Assembly: GCF_037975245.1 (NCBI RefSeq)
Contig: NC_092577.1
Location: forward strand, 3,307,501-3,371,500
Length of the DNA stretch: 64,000 nt
Source: Apostichopus japonicus
Taxonomy: Eukaryota > Echinodermata > Holothuroidea > Aspidochirotida > Stichopodidae
Direction: 5' to 3'
Every line of letters starts with the position of its first letter. Position 1 is the stretch's first letter. The notes beneath the pieces are model-generated. The model saw nothing but the letters and a program-made list of their open reading frames with translations. It was not told where the DNA came from and ran no database searches. Shown piece after piece: positions 10,420 to 20,523 of this stretch. A program made the position numbers and the translations under genes.

Positions 10420-13400
10420 GTAAGTGTGCTTACTGTTATCTACGGTAGCCTTGTATGAACTATCATCTGTCGTGTAGCGACGATCGGATTTTTGTTTCCT
10501 TGTTGAAAGCAAAGGAATCATTGAGGGCATGATGCCGTGTGTGTAGGTGTGTTTTTGACAACTAATTGGCTTGTAAACACGATAACTCAATATGCTAAAT
10601 TTGGATGGACTTCAAAATTTGTACGTAAATGCACGATATTGAGTTCTCGGCTGCTACTATTTTTGGCTGGGCTCAAAAGTCATTCTATGTCACCAGAGGT
10701 CAAACTGTGGAAACCTTGTAAACACGGTAGCTCAATATTACAAAGTTGGATGGATTTCAAATTTAAAATGTTCATGCAACATATTGAGTTATCTGAAATG
10801 GACTGATAATTGGCCGTTTTCTCTATGATTTATATTACATATTATTTGCTTCGACACAGTTGTGAAAATATTTCACAGTGTATAAACAATATCACGTAGA
10901 GTTGTCACAATTCTTTAATGGGATTTTTTGGAAGGTGGTAGAGCTGATTTTGTTAATACATCTATGTGTATATATTTCACACAGGAAGACTGTTCTTTCT
11001 GGATATTGAAACATTTTGGAATAAACATTCTGTGTATTGTAAAATCTTTACTAGTGACTTAAATGGTTGATGCCCCACAAGTGAGTGATACACATAAGAT
11101 CTGGACATCTCTGATCTTTTTTCTTCTGGTTTTCACTTAATTCCTCTGTAAATTTTATATAGGTTTGTGGAATTTTGAGCAAATTGTATAGCAAGGAATC
11201 ACAAAGCCTACTGGCTTTCGGGTTATACAATTAAGTCTTCTATGTAAAAATGTATGGGTGACGATTGAACTGATAAATTACACGCCAAAAACATATATGT
11301 CCGAAAGTAAATTTAACGAACAGTTTGAGAGACCAATGATTTCCATTTGAAATCAGGGCCGGATAACCACCTTCTATATATACCGGAAGCACATATGCTT
11401 CCCCGTGCTAAGGTTTGCAGACAAAACCCGTTAAAGAGTTCCATGAGATGTAAGAGACGGCCCATGTCCTCGGGCTCTCTAATGAATTGCCTAACATGTT
11501 GATTGGATAAGACGGCCCATGTCCTTGGTCCCTCTAATCACTTGCCTAATATGTTGATTGTATAAAACGGCCCAATTCATTGGGCCCTCTAATCACTTGC
11601 CTAACATGTTGATTGTATAAGACGATGTCCCTGGGCTCTCTAATCACTTGCTTAACATATTTTTTGGATAAGACGGCCCATGTCCTTGGGCCCTCTAATC
11701 ACTTGTCTAATATGTTGATTGTATAAAACGGCCCAATTCATTGGGCCCTCTAATCACTTGCCTAACATGTTGATTGTATAAGACGATGTCCCTGGGCTCT
11801 CTAATCACTTGCTTAACATATGACGGCCCATGTCTTTGGGCCCTCTAATCACTTGCCTAACATGTTGATTGTATGAGACGGCCCATGTCCTTTGGGCTCT
11901 CTAATCACTTGCCTAACATGTTGATTGGATAATCCCGCACTGTTTGAAGTACAAATAGTGTTGAACTTATTAATTGAAACAATGCGAGAAAAGAACTTAA
12001 TTAAACAATGTGGAACTAAATTCGTTTACATGGCTGTTGCGTTATTCCCCCAAAATGTAAGGTCTCGACGGTTTATTCACCAATAACAGGCAGCCGAGAG
12101 CAATTTATTCCTAAATTACAACATGCCACTATTTAATTGCGACGGCCGCATGCTTCCATACAGCAGTTAGCCTTACATTAGGAACAATGTCTTAGTATTG
12201 ACAGCACGGGCGACAGTTTAAAGAAAGCAAATGGCCTGCTGAACCCTTCTTACCAGGGTTATAGCTAGGAGATTGTGAGTGCTGGTTAAATAAATTTGCG
12301 AAGCGTAGCGAGCGTAGCGAGCGAAGCTCTCGCATCCAATCATGAGATACACGTCATACAGGGGAAACCCCGTTTGTGCACTGTTTTATTTATACATTCG
12401 AAGTACGAAGTACAGCTAGACTTCGTTTTACACTGATTTTAGCTTACTTTTCATGATGATTTTTGCTACTTTTCAGATTTACAATTGGTAAATAACAGAA
12501 AAAGGTGACGTTATTATCATGTTTTACGGCAAGGGAAAGATAAATTTGTTACTTTTGTTGTATTTCACAAGCATTTTACTATTTTTTGTGCCGGCCAGTG
12601 GACTGTTTATTCACTTCCAATGCCGGCCGGCAGGCGTGAGTGGCGGTTACCACCGGCCGCCGTCGGCCGGCGTGGCTATAACCCTGCTTCTTACCCAGAG
12701 GGTATGACCCCGTAGCAAGCGGTTTTCTCTGGTCTCATGAACTTCCTTTGGACAAGACTATCTTCTAATTCATTTCAGTTTCTTCTTTCACAGTTGGTCC
12801 TCTGAAATTAGAAAAGGATGACAATTCTTCCACCCTGTATGATAAAAACAAGATGGACGACAAAGAAAGTTCAACTAAAGTTGATAGTGACGTTCCAGCG
12901 ACGAAAAAACAACCGGTTGTCACGGCAACGCTTCCATCCGACCAGTCAGAAACGCCCTCGACGTCAACCCAGGATTGTAAGTTCAACGGAATTATATCTT
13001 CTACATTAATTATAGAGTACATAACTACAAAACCGAATCCCTTATTTATTCTCAATTTAATAGTCCCCCTCTTGAGAAAAGGATTAAGCGTAAACATGAA
13101 AAAAAAAAATACAAAAATTATCATAAAATAATTATTTGGCAAAATATCAATATGGTACAGTGCAGCAGGTAGAACAACTCCCTGTGTGTATACTCTGTTC
13201 ATCAGATATGATACAAATAATTTCCACAGACATATTTACCTATCATTGATTTCACTAAACTTGATCAAAATCCAATTTTAACATTTTGCTTTTGTTTCAA
13301 CCAGTGACAGACTTGATAACAAATGGTACTTCAACACCATCCGCCATGTTTGAACAGACCAGTCAACCGCCGCTTCGTACGACTACACACAGAATATCGA

Positions 13401-16400
13401 CAACAGCGACACAAGCACCGCCTTGTACAACAGCAAACGATGGTCGAACGACAGGTTAGATTAAACAGGAAGTGACGTCATAGGAGGAATATCTTGAACA
13501 TGTTAAGCACATGCGTAAGAGGGAGAACACAAATATCTTCTCCCGTAACAACTTCTTAGTTTTTGGTCTGCTGAGGCGAATATTGTAAACACGTTTTTAA
13601 GATACGAATCATTGCTTTGCTAGTCTTTGTTCAGGATATGAGAATTGTCGCTTGAATTTTTCAGTCCACTATTTTTTTGTAAAATAGAGAAGAATATCGC
13701 AAGAGAAACATGACGATTGAAGTCGATTACAGAGGTGCTCTATCGCTCTTTTTGTCTTATATAACTAAATTTTGTTTGTAAGAGCCAAGTCCAGAGTTGT
13801 CTAGCAATTTCAGGTCAAACTTTGACTAATTGTCATTCAGTCATTTATTCATGATTATTGTTGAGCATGAGGTTCATTGCGGTGAACATGAAGTTATAGG
13901 TCGACCATTAGCAGCAGCATCGTACAAGCATATAGGCAGCACTAATCAACACTAACTGTTGCAAAACGTGGGAGTAAGATTGAAGCTTTCCTGACCAAAT
14001 TGAAACGTTTCTTTTTTGCCTATTTTCAAGATATGATATAGCCACAAACCAAATGATCTCTATATGACCTTAGAAGTCAACGCTACAGTACATGAGCTCA
14101 TGGTTCTATTTTAATTTAAATTTGAAATAAGTTAAAGTTTTCGTTTCATTTGATTTATAGTTAGATTAATTGATAACGATTAGTGTTTTGTTTCTCACAC
14201 AACTACGAATGAGAAAAGAGGGATTCTAAAAATGATAATTCGAACACATTGCATCCATGATAATTACGAAAGTTATCTGAAATGTCTGACGTCCTGATGG
14301 AGTAAGAGGTCATAGGTTATAGGTAATGAATATAATCATTGTACCGTATCATGTAACCTTGCCCCCTGGTAACATTATAGGCATTCCGATTTTAAATCCC
14401 TCCATTATCTTATATTTGTTTTTCGTTGTTAGGTTGTCTGACGTCACTGTTGGTCGATTGTCATCAAATCAGCGGTTGCCAAACGACCGCGCCAAATAGA
14501 TATGGTTACGGGAGTACTCCGGACAGGATATACCAGACATTCGGCAATTTCAAGATGCTATTACAAAACTTTGAATGCCATTCTAGATCAAAAGAGTTCT
14601 TATGCGCCATAATCCATCCTCCCTGCCGAACTCGTATCGATTCAAATGTGATTGAATTAAACTACGTTTTCGATATTGTAAATTTCGTTCAGCAAAAGAC
14701 TCCTATACCTTGCAAGTCCCTCTGTAACCAAATTGGCGACGAATGCCTGAAGAACTTACCTGAATCCCATAGGGGAGGGTTTTACGATTTATGCAACAGA
14801 ATGCCAGAATCAGCCTCGGAAGCTATGTGTTTTGGTGGCAACCTTTCCAATGCAGGTGAGATTTGCATCCGAGGAGAGAAGGGGTGGTGTTGGGCTGGGG
14901 GAGGGGGGGGGGCGGTGGGCAGGGGTCGGCAAAAATGTGACCTTGTGAACCGGCAATTTATCTTTCATCCGTTATGCTGAAATATGCTATCACACGGTGG
15001 AGCTATGTAAAGTATTATTAGCTCCTCTAACCATCATTTGTCACGTTGACCCTCATAGGCTTGTAGTTTCCGCGGGGAAACGTTTGCGAATCGTTTCTCG
15101 GGCGGCAGAAAATTTGCTCACAAGCCGTATCTTATACACCTACCTGTGTTATATATGTATCAACTTAGAATCACCTAATCATTGCTTTTTGGTTTTGTCA
15201 TGGAAAGCAATGTTCGCTTGAGGTAGGCAGAGGTGTTTATACGGGCAAGTGGTCAGTAAAACCGATTGAGTGATCTGGTTTCATATTTCTGCTATAGTTA
15301 ACTTGTAAGGCAACAAATATCTTCACTACCCCGTAAATAAAAAAAAAATAATAAAAAGTGTATTTATATGGTTTAATTTATTGTTTGACCAGGTTGAAAA
15401 TTTGTTTATTCTATATATATTTCCAGATGCTGATTGTCAACCCAATCCTTGTCTTAATGGTGGTCTCTGTTTCATACAACGGGACCAACAATATTGTCAA
15501 TGTACCACTGGATTCTATGGGACTTTTTGCCAAAATGGTAAACAATGACTTGGCCATATTAAATTATATCCGTTATTGGCTTCCACCGTATGAAAGCGTG
15601 CAGAAGTAGTCAACTGTAGCCATAAGTTAAATAAAAGGCGCCATTCTTAATCAATTATGTGTTAACGTAGCAAATATGAGCTGTCTGTCAGCTTTCCATG
15701 TTCATAACTGAAAAGTGTCTTTCTTTGTTTAAATTTACAAATTGCCCTCTTGTTGACAATTGAAATATATAAATATAAGTGCCATTTAATGGAAAAAGCA
15801 ACAACAAAAACGGAAATATTCGGGTTGAGTGCACAGAGTATCCATTTTTTTGAAAAGTTTAGAGGTATCTTTTTGGTCTTCCGAAAACCAAAGTTGGACG
15901 GCCCCTGCCCCTCGTCGATTTCACCTCCTCAGATTGAATCCTCTTCTGTCGCCCTAGCAACAGTAGCAAATAAAACGAAAATAGCATTGGCAATATCAAC
16001 CACAATTGTGTCGTTAATTGTATTAATTAAAAATGCATTGTAATTACTTAATTGTCTCTCCCTCTCCCCAGGAAACGTTACAAGTTACAATATCAGTAAC
16101 GATCAATGTGTTCGCCTTCCGGAAGAATGTCGTTCGGTCCTACCCTACAATAACACTAGAGGTATCAACCTGAATGGAACAAATATGGCTTACATTGCAT
16201 CATGGGATACCATAGCAACAGTAGCCCGTGACAGCTCAACGAAGAAAACGTTATGCGCATTTGCCTACCCACAATGCCCTTCGGATGGCACATTAATCTA
16301 TAAAGCCTGCCAAAAATCGTGTATGAAAGTGAAAAATGAAATCGAATTTCTGTTAGCAGCGATTTCTTATCCTACTTTAGAATGTGACAAGGCACTAGAT

Positions 16401-16436
16401 GATAATTCGCTTCCTACAGGGACCGAATGTATCTGA
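10257..16436 (+). CDS. Type II membrane protein, CRD-EGF-CRD (six exons)
   Basis: Spliced exons 10257-10419, 12794-12976, 13305-13454, 14433-14855, 15427-15537 and 16072-16436 join in one frame, every junction in phase 1 with GT/AG, giving a predicted 464 residues. Residues 1-33 form a charged, Lys-rich cytosolic tail and 34-55 a transmembrane helix with no signal peptide before it. Residues 56-165 are a Ser/Thr/Pro-rich stalk. Residues 166-307 are a Cys-rich Frizzled-like domain with the FLCAIIHPPC motif, 307-344 a six-cysteine EGF domain, and 344-464 a second Frizzled-like CRD containing LPYNNTRG and FAYPQC. CRDs bind lipidated Wnts or sterols in known families; whether this one does is unknown. 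Corin is a type II protein with two Frizzled domains, but no LDLR or protease domain is seen here. Exon choice is mine, and extra exons cannot be excluded. Confidence 0.8.
10493..10800. mobile_element. Degenerate hairpin-ended (HINE-like) element, fragment
   Basis: TTTCCTTGTTGAAAGCAAAGGAA at its start is a decayed version of the GGTTCCTTGC hairpin that opens the large elements at 43951, 49149 and 59285. It is followed by a GTGTGTG stretch and by CACGATAACTCAATATG-type sequence similar to those elements. The same remnant is in the duplicate at 56932, so it predates the duplication. Confidence 0.55.
11440..11945. repeat. Tandem array, ~56-bp units in three-unit higher-order repeats
   Basis: About nine copies of a unit with ACGGCCCATGTCCTTGGGCC, then CTCTAATCACTTGCCTAACA and TGTTGATTG. 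Three subtypes follow one another in the order A-B-C, then A-B-C again. Each A or B unit holds a GGCCC...GGGCC inverted repeat. The duplicate locus keeps only about one unit (57900-57955). Confidence 0.88.
12254..12686. mobile_element. hAT-like MITE (433 bp) in intron 1
   Basis: Inverted ends CAGGGTTATAGC and GCTATAACCCTG are flanked by the exact 8-bp duplication CTTCTTAC (12246-12253 and 12687-12694). The duplicate locus near 58131-58140 lacks the element, which confirms insertion in copy 1. The interior has GCGAAGCGTAGCGAGC-type and GGCCGGC-rich motifs and no protein-coding frame. Confidence 0.88.
12794..12976 (+). CDS. Exon 2: juxtamembrane stalk
   Basis: Follows TTCTTTCACAG and ends before GTAAGTTC. 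It encodes about 60 charged and Ser/Thr-rich residues after the TM helix. The exon is conserved at 58234-58416 with several amino acid changes and no frame disruption. Confidence 0.72.
13305..13454 (+). CDS. Exon 3: Thr/Ser-rich stalk
   Basis: Follows TTGTTTCAACCAG and ends at ACAG|GTTAGA. It encodes about 50 residues rich in Thr, Ser and Pro, suited to O-glycosylation. The duplicate is at 58742-58891. Confidence 0.7.
13455..14432. other. Intron 3 of the CRD/EGF gene
   Basis: AT-rich intron with no recognisable element. Homology with duplicate copy 2 stops at about 13834, where copy 2 is interrupted by the insertion at 59285. Confidence 0.6.
14433..14855 (+). CDS. Exon 4: first Frizzled-like CRD
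   Basis: Bounded by TTTTTCGTTGTTAG and GTGAGA, in phase with its neighbours. It encodes 141 residues with about eleven cysteines. The FLCAIIHPPC segment and the later CKSLCNQIGDEC pattern match the central and C-terminal halves of Frizzled CRDs, where FLC...P.C and PC..LC....C are diagnostic. The N-terminal half is less typical. Confidence 0.78.
15427..15537 (+). CDS. Exon 5: EGF domain
   Basis: A 111-base exon between TTTCCAG and GTAAAC. It encodes a classic EGF module, CQPNPCLNGGLC then CQCTTGFYGTFC, with all six cysteines. There is no obvious calcium-binding D-x-D/N start. One module in one phase 1-1 exon fits typical exon shuffling. Confidence 0.85.
16072..16436 (+). CDS. Exon 6: second Frizzled CRD and stop
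   Basis: Follows a strong polypyrimidine tract ending CCCCAG and ends at TGA 16434-16436. It encodes 120 residues with C-x6-C, LPYNNT, FAYPQCPSDG, KACQKSC and a C-terminal EC pair, the order expected of a Frizzled CRD. Several N-x-S/T sites are present. No sequence follows for a membrane anchor, consistent with an extracellular C-terminus. Confidence 0.8.
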
Positions 16437-18790
16437 ATATGCATGAGGCCTTTTATGGGCATAGTTGACAAATCACGGGAACATGAACGGGGGGGGGGGG
16501 GAGGTGGGGGATGCATCGACACCTTATTTTCATACTTTGGCTTAATGGTAACGATATATCCGATAGACAGTGCATGAACAAAAGAAAACACCTCCTTGGC
16601 ACGTAAACTTCACAAAGTAGAATATTTCCTAGGTTTTTTTATTCCTACTGAGGGTGTGTATAAGTGACTGGTGGTAGCGCTCAAATGTATTTGAATAATC
16701 GTTATTCCTTGGAAACCCCATCCGCATGATATATATATATTTTTTTTTCTTGGGAGGGGGGGGAGGGGAGAGTTGGGGTTGGGGGTGTCATGATGCAGCT
16801 ATTTCCCGTAGGATTCGCAACATGCATCAAATCCAAAAGATGATATATTTCAACTTTAACGGACAAAGCATCCTAATGAGTTTTTAAATGCTTTAGGGAT
16901 GTAAAATATATCACATTGAAAAGTGTTCATCGCAAATCCAAAACAACTTGACCCACTGTCAACCCCAACTTCTTAACATTTTTCAACCCAGTCGGTTTTT
17001 GATCAACTATGCCTGGCCGTATGTTCGTTTGACGAAACCTGTGTACTACCATAATGTGTTAGACATACCTTCACTGTCAAACAGCGGCAACATAAAAGGA
17101 AAACGTCTTTTCAAAGAAATTCACACGCCATTCTCACATTGCAATGTAAGTATGACGTAGTATCATAATATTAATGGAAACCTGGGATGGGTTACGGTAT
17201 GTCCCTTTATGTTACTTGTATTAGTATTGAAATGTGCCTAGCCATATGTAAGTAGTAAACCTATGTTTTATATTTTCCCTACGTGCTTAGTATTCGCATC
17301 CCATTACTTTAATATCAATAACATAATTCTTCAACGCCTTGGGAGGGGGGATGCACCTTCATAGAATTTCCAGGTAAAAAAATATGGATCATGATCATTA
17401 AAGCTAAAACATGGCGCTATTTTGTTAAGTATGATAGGGCTTTAAAAGTATCCTGTGATGAAACAGCGCTGAGCACCTTTAAAACTGTAATGTAGTAAAA
17501 TAGTTTAGTTACAATATTATTACACAAGGAAGGCATATACGGTTTCAATATACATTCACCCCGGCCTACACTAACGGGTCTTTCCAATATGTCTTCTGGG
17601 ATTCCTATATATTGGGTGTTATGTTTCATGCATGGGACGTCTGGATGTACTTGAGCAGATACTTAAAAAAGTACGTTTCCAAAACAAGAAAAGTTCAAGG
17701 CGGAAAGAAACTAGCACATGTAGCCGGAGTATTTTTCTTCCGACAATCTGTATTTTCATAAACAAATGGAAACTGATGATGGATTTCGTCGGCACTTTTG
17801 TTCGTGGAATTTGAGCAGCAGGAGTTAGGGTATAAGCTATATAAATGAGGAGGATTATTGCCTGACTTATAAGCAGAAAAAAAGAAAAAAGAAAAAAGAA
17901 AAAAGAAAAAAGAAAAGAATGAAAAATGAAGAAGGCCACGAAGAACAGACACTTTTCTTATAAACAATGAGTCCTCTATTAGTACGCGAAAATAACTGCC
18001 CTTTCAATGTGACCATGTAGTTGGTAAATTACAGCTTATTAACAATATTGTTTTACATCTGGCACAAATTTTCCGCCTATAATTAAATCAAATAAATCAC
18101 TGGAAGCTTTCTCAAATGAGTCTATTAAACACTATTTACTCATTCATAATTATGAACAGTAACAATACCAAATACCTGTAATATGGAACATGTGACCTGT
18201 ATATACTATGTTTATACCTATGTTTATTGTTACCGTGTATTAAACCTATTTTTTTTCCTTTTCTTCTCGCACCAACTGGTCACTATAGCTTTGATAAACA
18301 GCATTGCTTAGTATTTTTTTCTAGTGTCCATTATATTATGTCATCATTTCTCAGGTTTATGAATTTGTACTATTTGTACTTCAGTAAATCACATATTTTA
18401 AATTTGAACTTGAACTTGAAGGGCTCAATTATTTTCGGACGGACATCCAACCACATAAAGAATAAACATAACATATTTTTTATTAGATTGTTCCATTTTT
18501 CTCAGCTGATGAAAATATGATACAATGTAAAAGGTTTCTTATATACTTTCAATAACAATCATTTGTATTTTTATGGCAGAGCTTGACTCAATTGACTTAA
18601 CCCAATTTGCGTTTATAATTCTGGGCAGAAGCTTTCGTTGTCTTAATTAAGAAGGATTGTTATATCAATGTTAATTAACATTCTAATGGAGTTTTCAGGA
18701 TGAGAAGATAAACTGCGGTACAAACTAAAATGCATTTAGTTTTTTCAGTGCAAAACTATATGGACTATTGATAAGTGGACTATTATGGTG
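16437..18790. other. Intergenic, no gene recognised
   Basis: Non-coding DNA downstream of the CRD/EGF gene. It includes G-tracts at about 16491-16501 and 16750-16770 and an A-rich (AAAAAAG)n stretch at 17876-17920. No open frame here shows recognisable domains. Confidence 0.5.
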
Positions 18791-18796
18791 ATGTTT

Positions 18797-18875
18797 CAGC
18801 CTCTGAAGAAGATCCTATACTGGGATCGAAACGTCAGACCAACTTACTTTTCCACATAAGTAAGTATACCTTTAT
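18797..18875 (+). mobile_element. Penelope-like element 3' end fragment
   Basis: CTCTGAAGAAGATCC and GGATCGAAACGTCAGA match the 3' end of the PLE at 35418-35455. The arms GATCC and GGATC pair, and flanking TCTGA and TCAGA pair outside them. Nothing of the reverse transcriptase remains upstream. Confidence 0.6.
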
Positions 18876-18899
18876 TATTCCATAGGGCATTGCATGCTC

Positions 18900-19620
18900 G
18901 CATAATAGAACATATTTAAAAGAGTAAGAATAAAACATATAAAAGGATAAATTTACAAGTAGAATAAAGGAAAGTTCAGAAATAAAAGTTAACAAGTAAG
19001 ATAGTTAAAATTGTCAAACATGAAGATGCACAGCCCCAAGCAAAAACAGATATATACAAGAATAGAAAGAGCCTAACGAATGAAAAAAAAAGTTGTTATA
19101 AAGTGTGTTGCACTGTGGAATCAAAGATGACTTGTGTCTGTTAGTGGCAGCATACGGGAGTCTCATCCGTCCACTACGAGGAACTACTAACCCGGCAAGA
19201 TCTTTGGTAGGATGAGCCAACCGTTGGCTGATTTTCTCCTAAAATACGACTAGCTAGTTTAATAATTGCGTCTCTTACACAGGCTCTGTTGTGGATAAGC
19301 AGTTTATCAACAGTTTGTTTTATTTTGACTGTAAATGAGGGCAGCAGAATGTAATTAATGAAAAGTTGCTTTAAATAGTCTATGTAACGATTGCTCACCG
19401 TCAAACAATCAATTGTTTTTTTTTTCATATCCTTGTTTTTTATGTATTTATATTTGCTCTAAGAAATAATATCACGGTGACCATTATATACTTTGATCTA
19501 AAGGAAAGATACAAAGTTTTGCTCAAATACTGTTTACACACTGTATTTAATGTTGTCGTTTGCCACTTGAAAGACATGTAAATAAATGTAAATAAACATT
19601 ATCTTGTCCTTTAGTTATTT
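18900..19620 (-). mobile_element. Probable LINE 3' fragment, degenerate
   Basis: On the - strand, two overlapping frames (19428-19174 and 19220-19014) carry a string resembling the C-terminal tail of non-LTR retrotransposon ORF2, including YAATNRHKSSLIPQCNTLYN. A frameshift separates the frames. I cannot name the clade; it could be CR1- or RTE-like. A short decayed fragment. Confidence 0.45.
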
Positions 19621-19865
19621 CTATTAAAGGAGTTAAGCAAAGCGCTGAAGACCGGATAGTGGATAAGGAGTATAGGGTGTAAAAAGGAAGTCTTGGGACA
19701 ACACCTCACTTTATAACTTGGTGTGTATTCTTTAGCTTATATGTCTAAATAAACAAACAAACAAATCGAATCAACATAGATGCATTCTTTGATTATGAGG
19801 ATCCGAAAGACAGGGCAAGGGACAGTCTACGCAATAATGAAAGGGGTGGGAATAGGGTTAGGATG

Positions 19866-20060
19866 GGTACTGTACTGTACTATACTGTACTATACTGTAC
19901 TTTACTGTACTTTACTGTACTATACTGTACTATACTGTACTATACTATACTGTACTGTACCATACTGCACTGTACTATACTATACTATACTAGACTAGAC
20001 TAGACTACACCACACTATACTACTCTACACCACACTATTCTTTACTATACTACACTATTC
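19866..20060. repeat. Microsatellite of TACTGTACTATAC units
   Basis: Tandem 5- and 10-bp permutations of TGTACTATAC that decay into CTAGACTAGA- and CTACACCACA-type variants. This is the reverse complement of the array at 9410-9815. Confidence 0.88.
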
Positions 20061-20199
20061 TATGCTATGCTATACTTTACACAGTCTGTTATTATCTTTA
20101 ATTTTGGATGAAGACTATGTATGGTGTGTGACCAAGGTGGGAGAATGACATTGTCCTGCCAAGCGAATTGAAAACGCTGTTAAACGCCATCAGTAAAGT

Positions 20200-20523
20200 C
20201 TACCACAAAGTAATTGATAAAGTAAGCGTTATCATCAGCGTTATTATAAAAACGCACAGTTTAGTCATCCCCAAATCCCACATTGTACATTTAACTTGCT
20301 GGTTCTTTAAAGGCATTCTTCCGAAAATATTACTCCAGGTGGCCAAAATGACGTCACGCGCGTCCTCCAATCTGTGTCGCCCGACCAGCCTGTACGTTGC
20401 CGGGACAACAGGGCTGAAGATCACGCGAACAGCTAACCGAGGGTCGGAGACAAACAGAGATGCAAGAGAGGGGTAGCACCCGATCTTAGTTGCTATGTTG
20501 TCCATGTAGCGCACGGCATCAAC
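20200..20523 (-). CDS. FMO exon 7 (C-terminus, stop)
   Basis: Follows the acceptor ATTCAG and ends in TAG. It encodes VDAVRYMDNIA and then a Y-x-x-RLVGRHRLEDAR segment, matching the YRLTGPGKW..AR region of FMOs. It finishes with a hydrophobic tail of about 19 residues ending in Trp. Confidence 0.85.
   Translation of the reverse strand, partial: VDAVRYMDNIATKIGCYPSLASLFVSDPRLAVRVIFSPVVPATYRLVGRHRLEDARDVILATWSNIFGRMPLKNQQVKCTMWDLGMTKLCVFIITLMITLTLSITLW

Larger units (their letters stand above)
906..13834 (+). repeat. Segmental duplication, copy 1
   Basis: This block recurs in direct orientation at 43653-59284 with long runs of near identity covering exons, introns and intergenic DNA. Collinear pairs are about 906-1226 with 43653-43950, 1227-3446 with 47033-49148, 3447-4724 with 51712-52995, 6461-11500 with 52996-57950, 12057-12253 with 57951-58138, and 12695-13834 with 58139-59284. 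The gaps are insertions in one copy or the other, an array contraction, and a deletion of about 100 bp in copy 2 near 47070. The left boundary coincides with the terminus of the transposon at 906. The right boundary is hidden by an insertion in copy 2. Confidence 0.93.

Noticed and set aside
11440-11945. Regular array that might suggest CRISPR
   Set aside because: The units are full tandem repeats without unique spacers, in an animal genome.
12765-13202. 145-residue - strand frame conserved in the duplicate (58205-58639)
   Set aside because: It is antisense to exon 2 and its intron, and both copies simply share duplicated DNA. No domain is recognisable.
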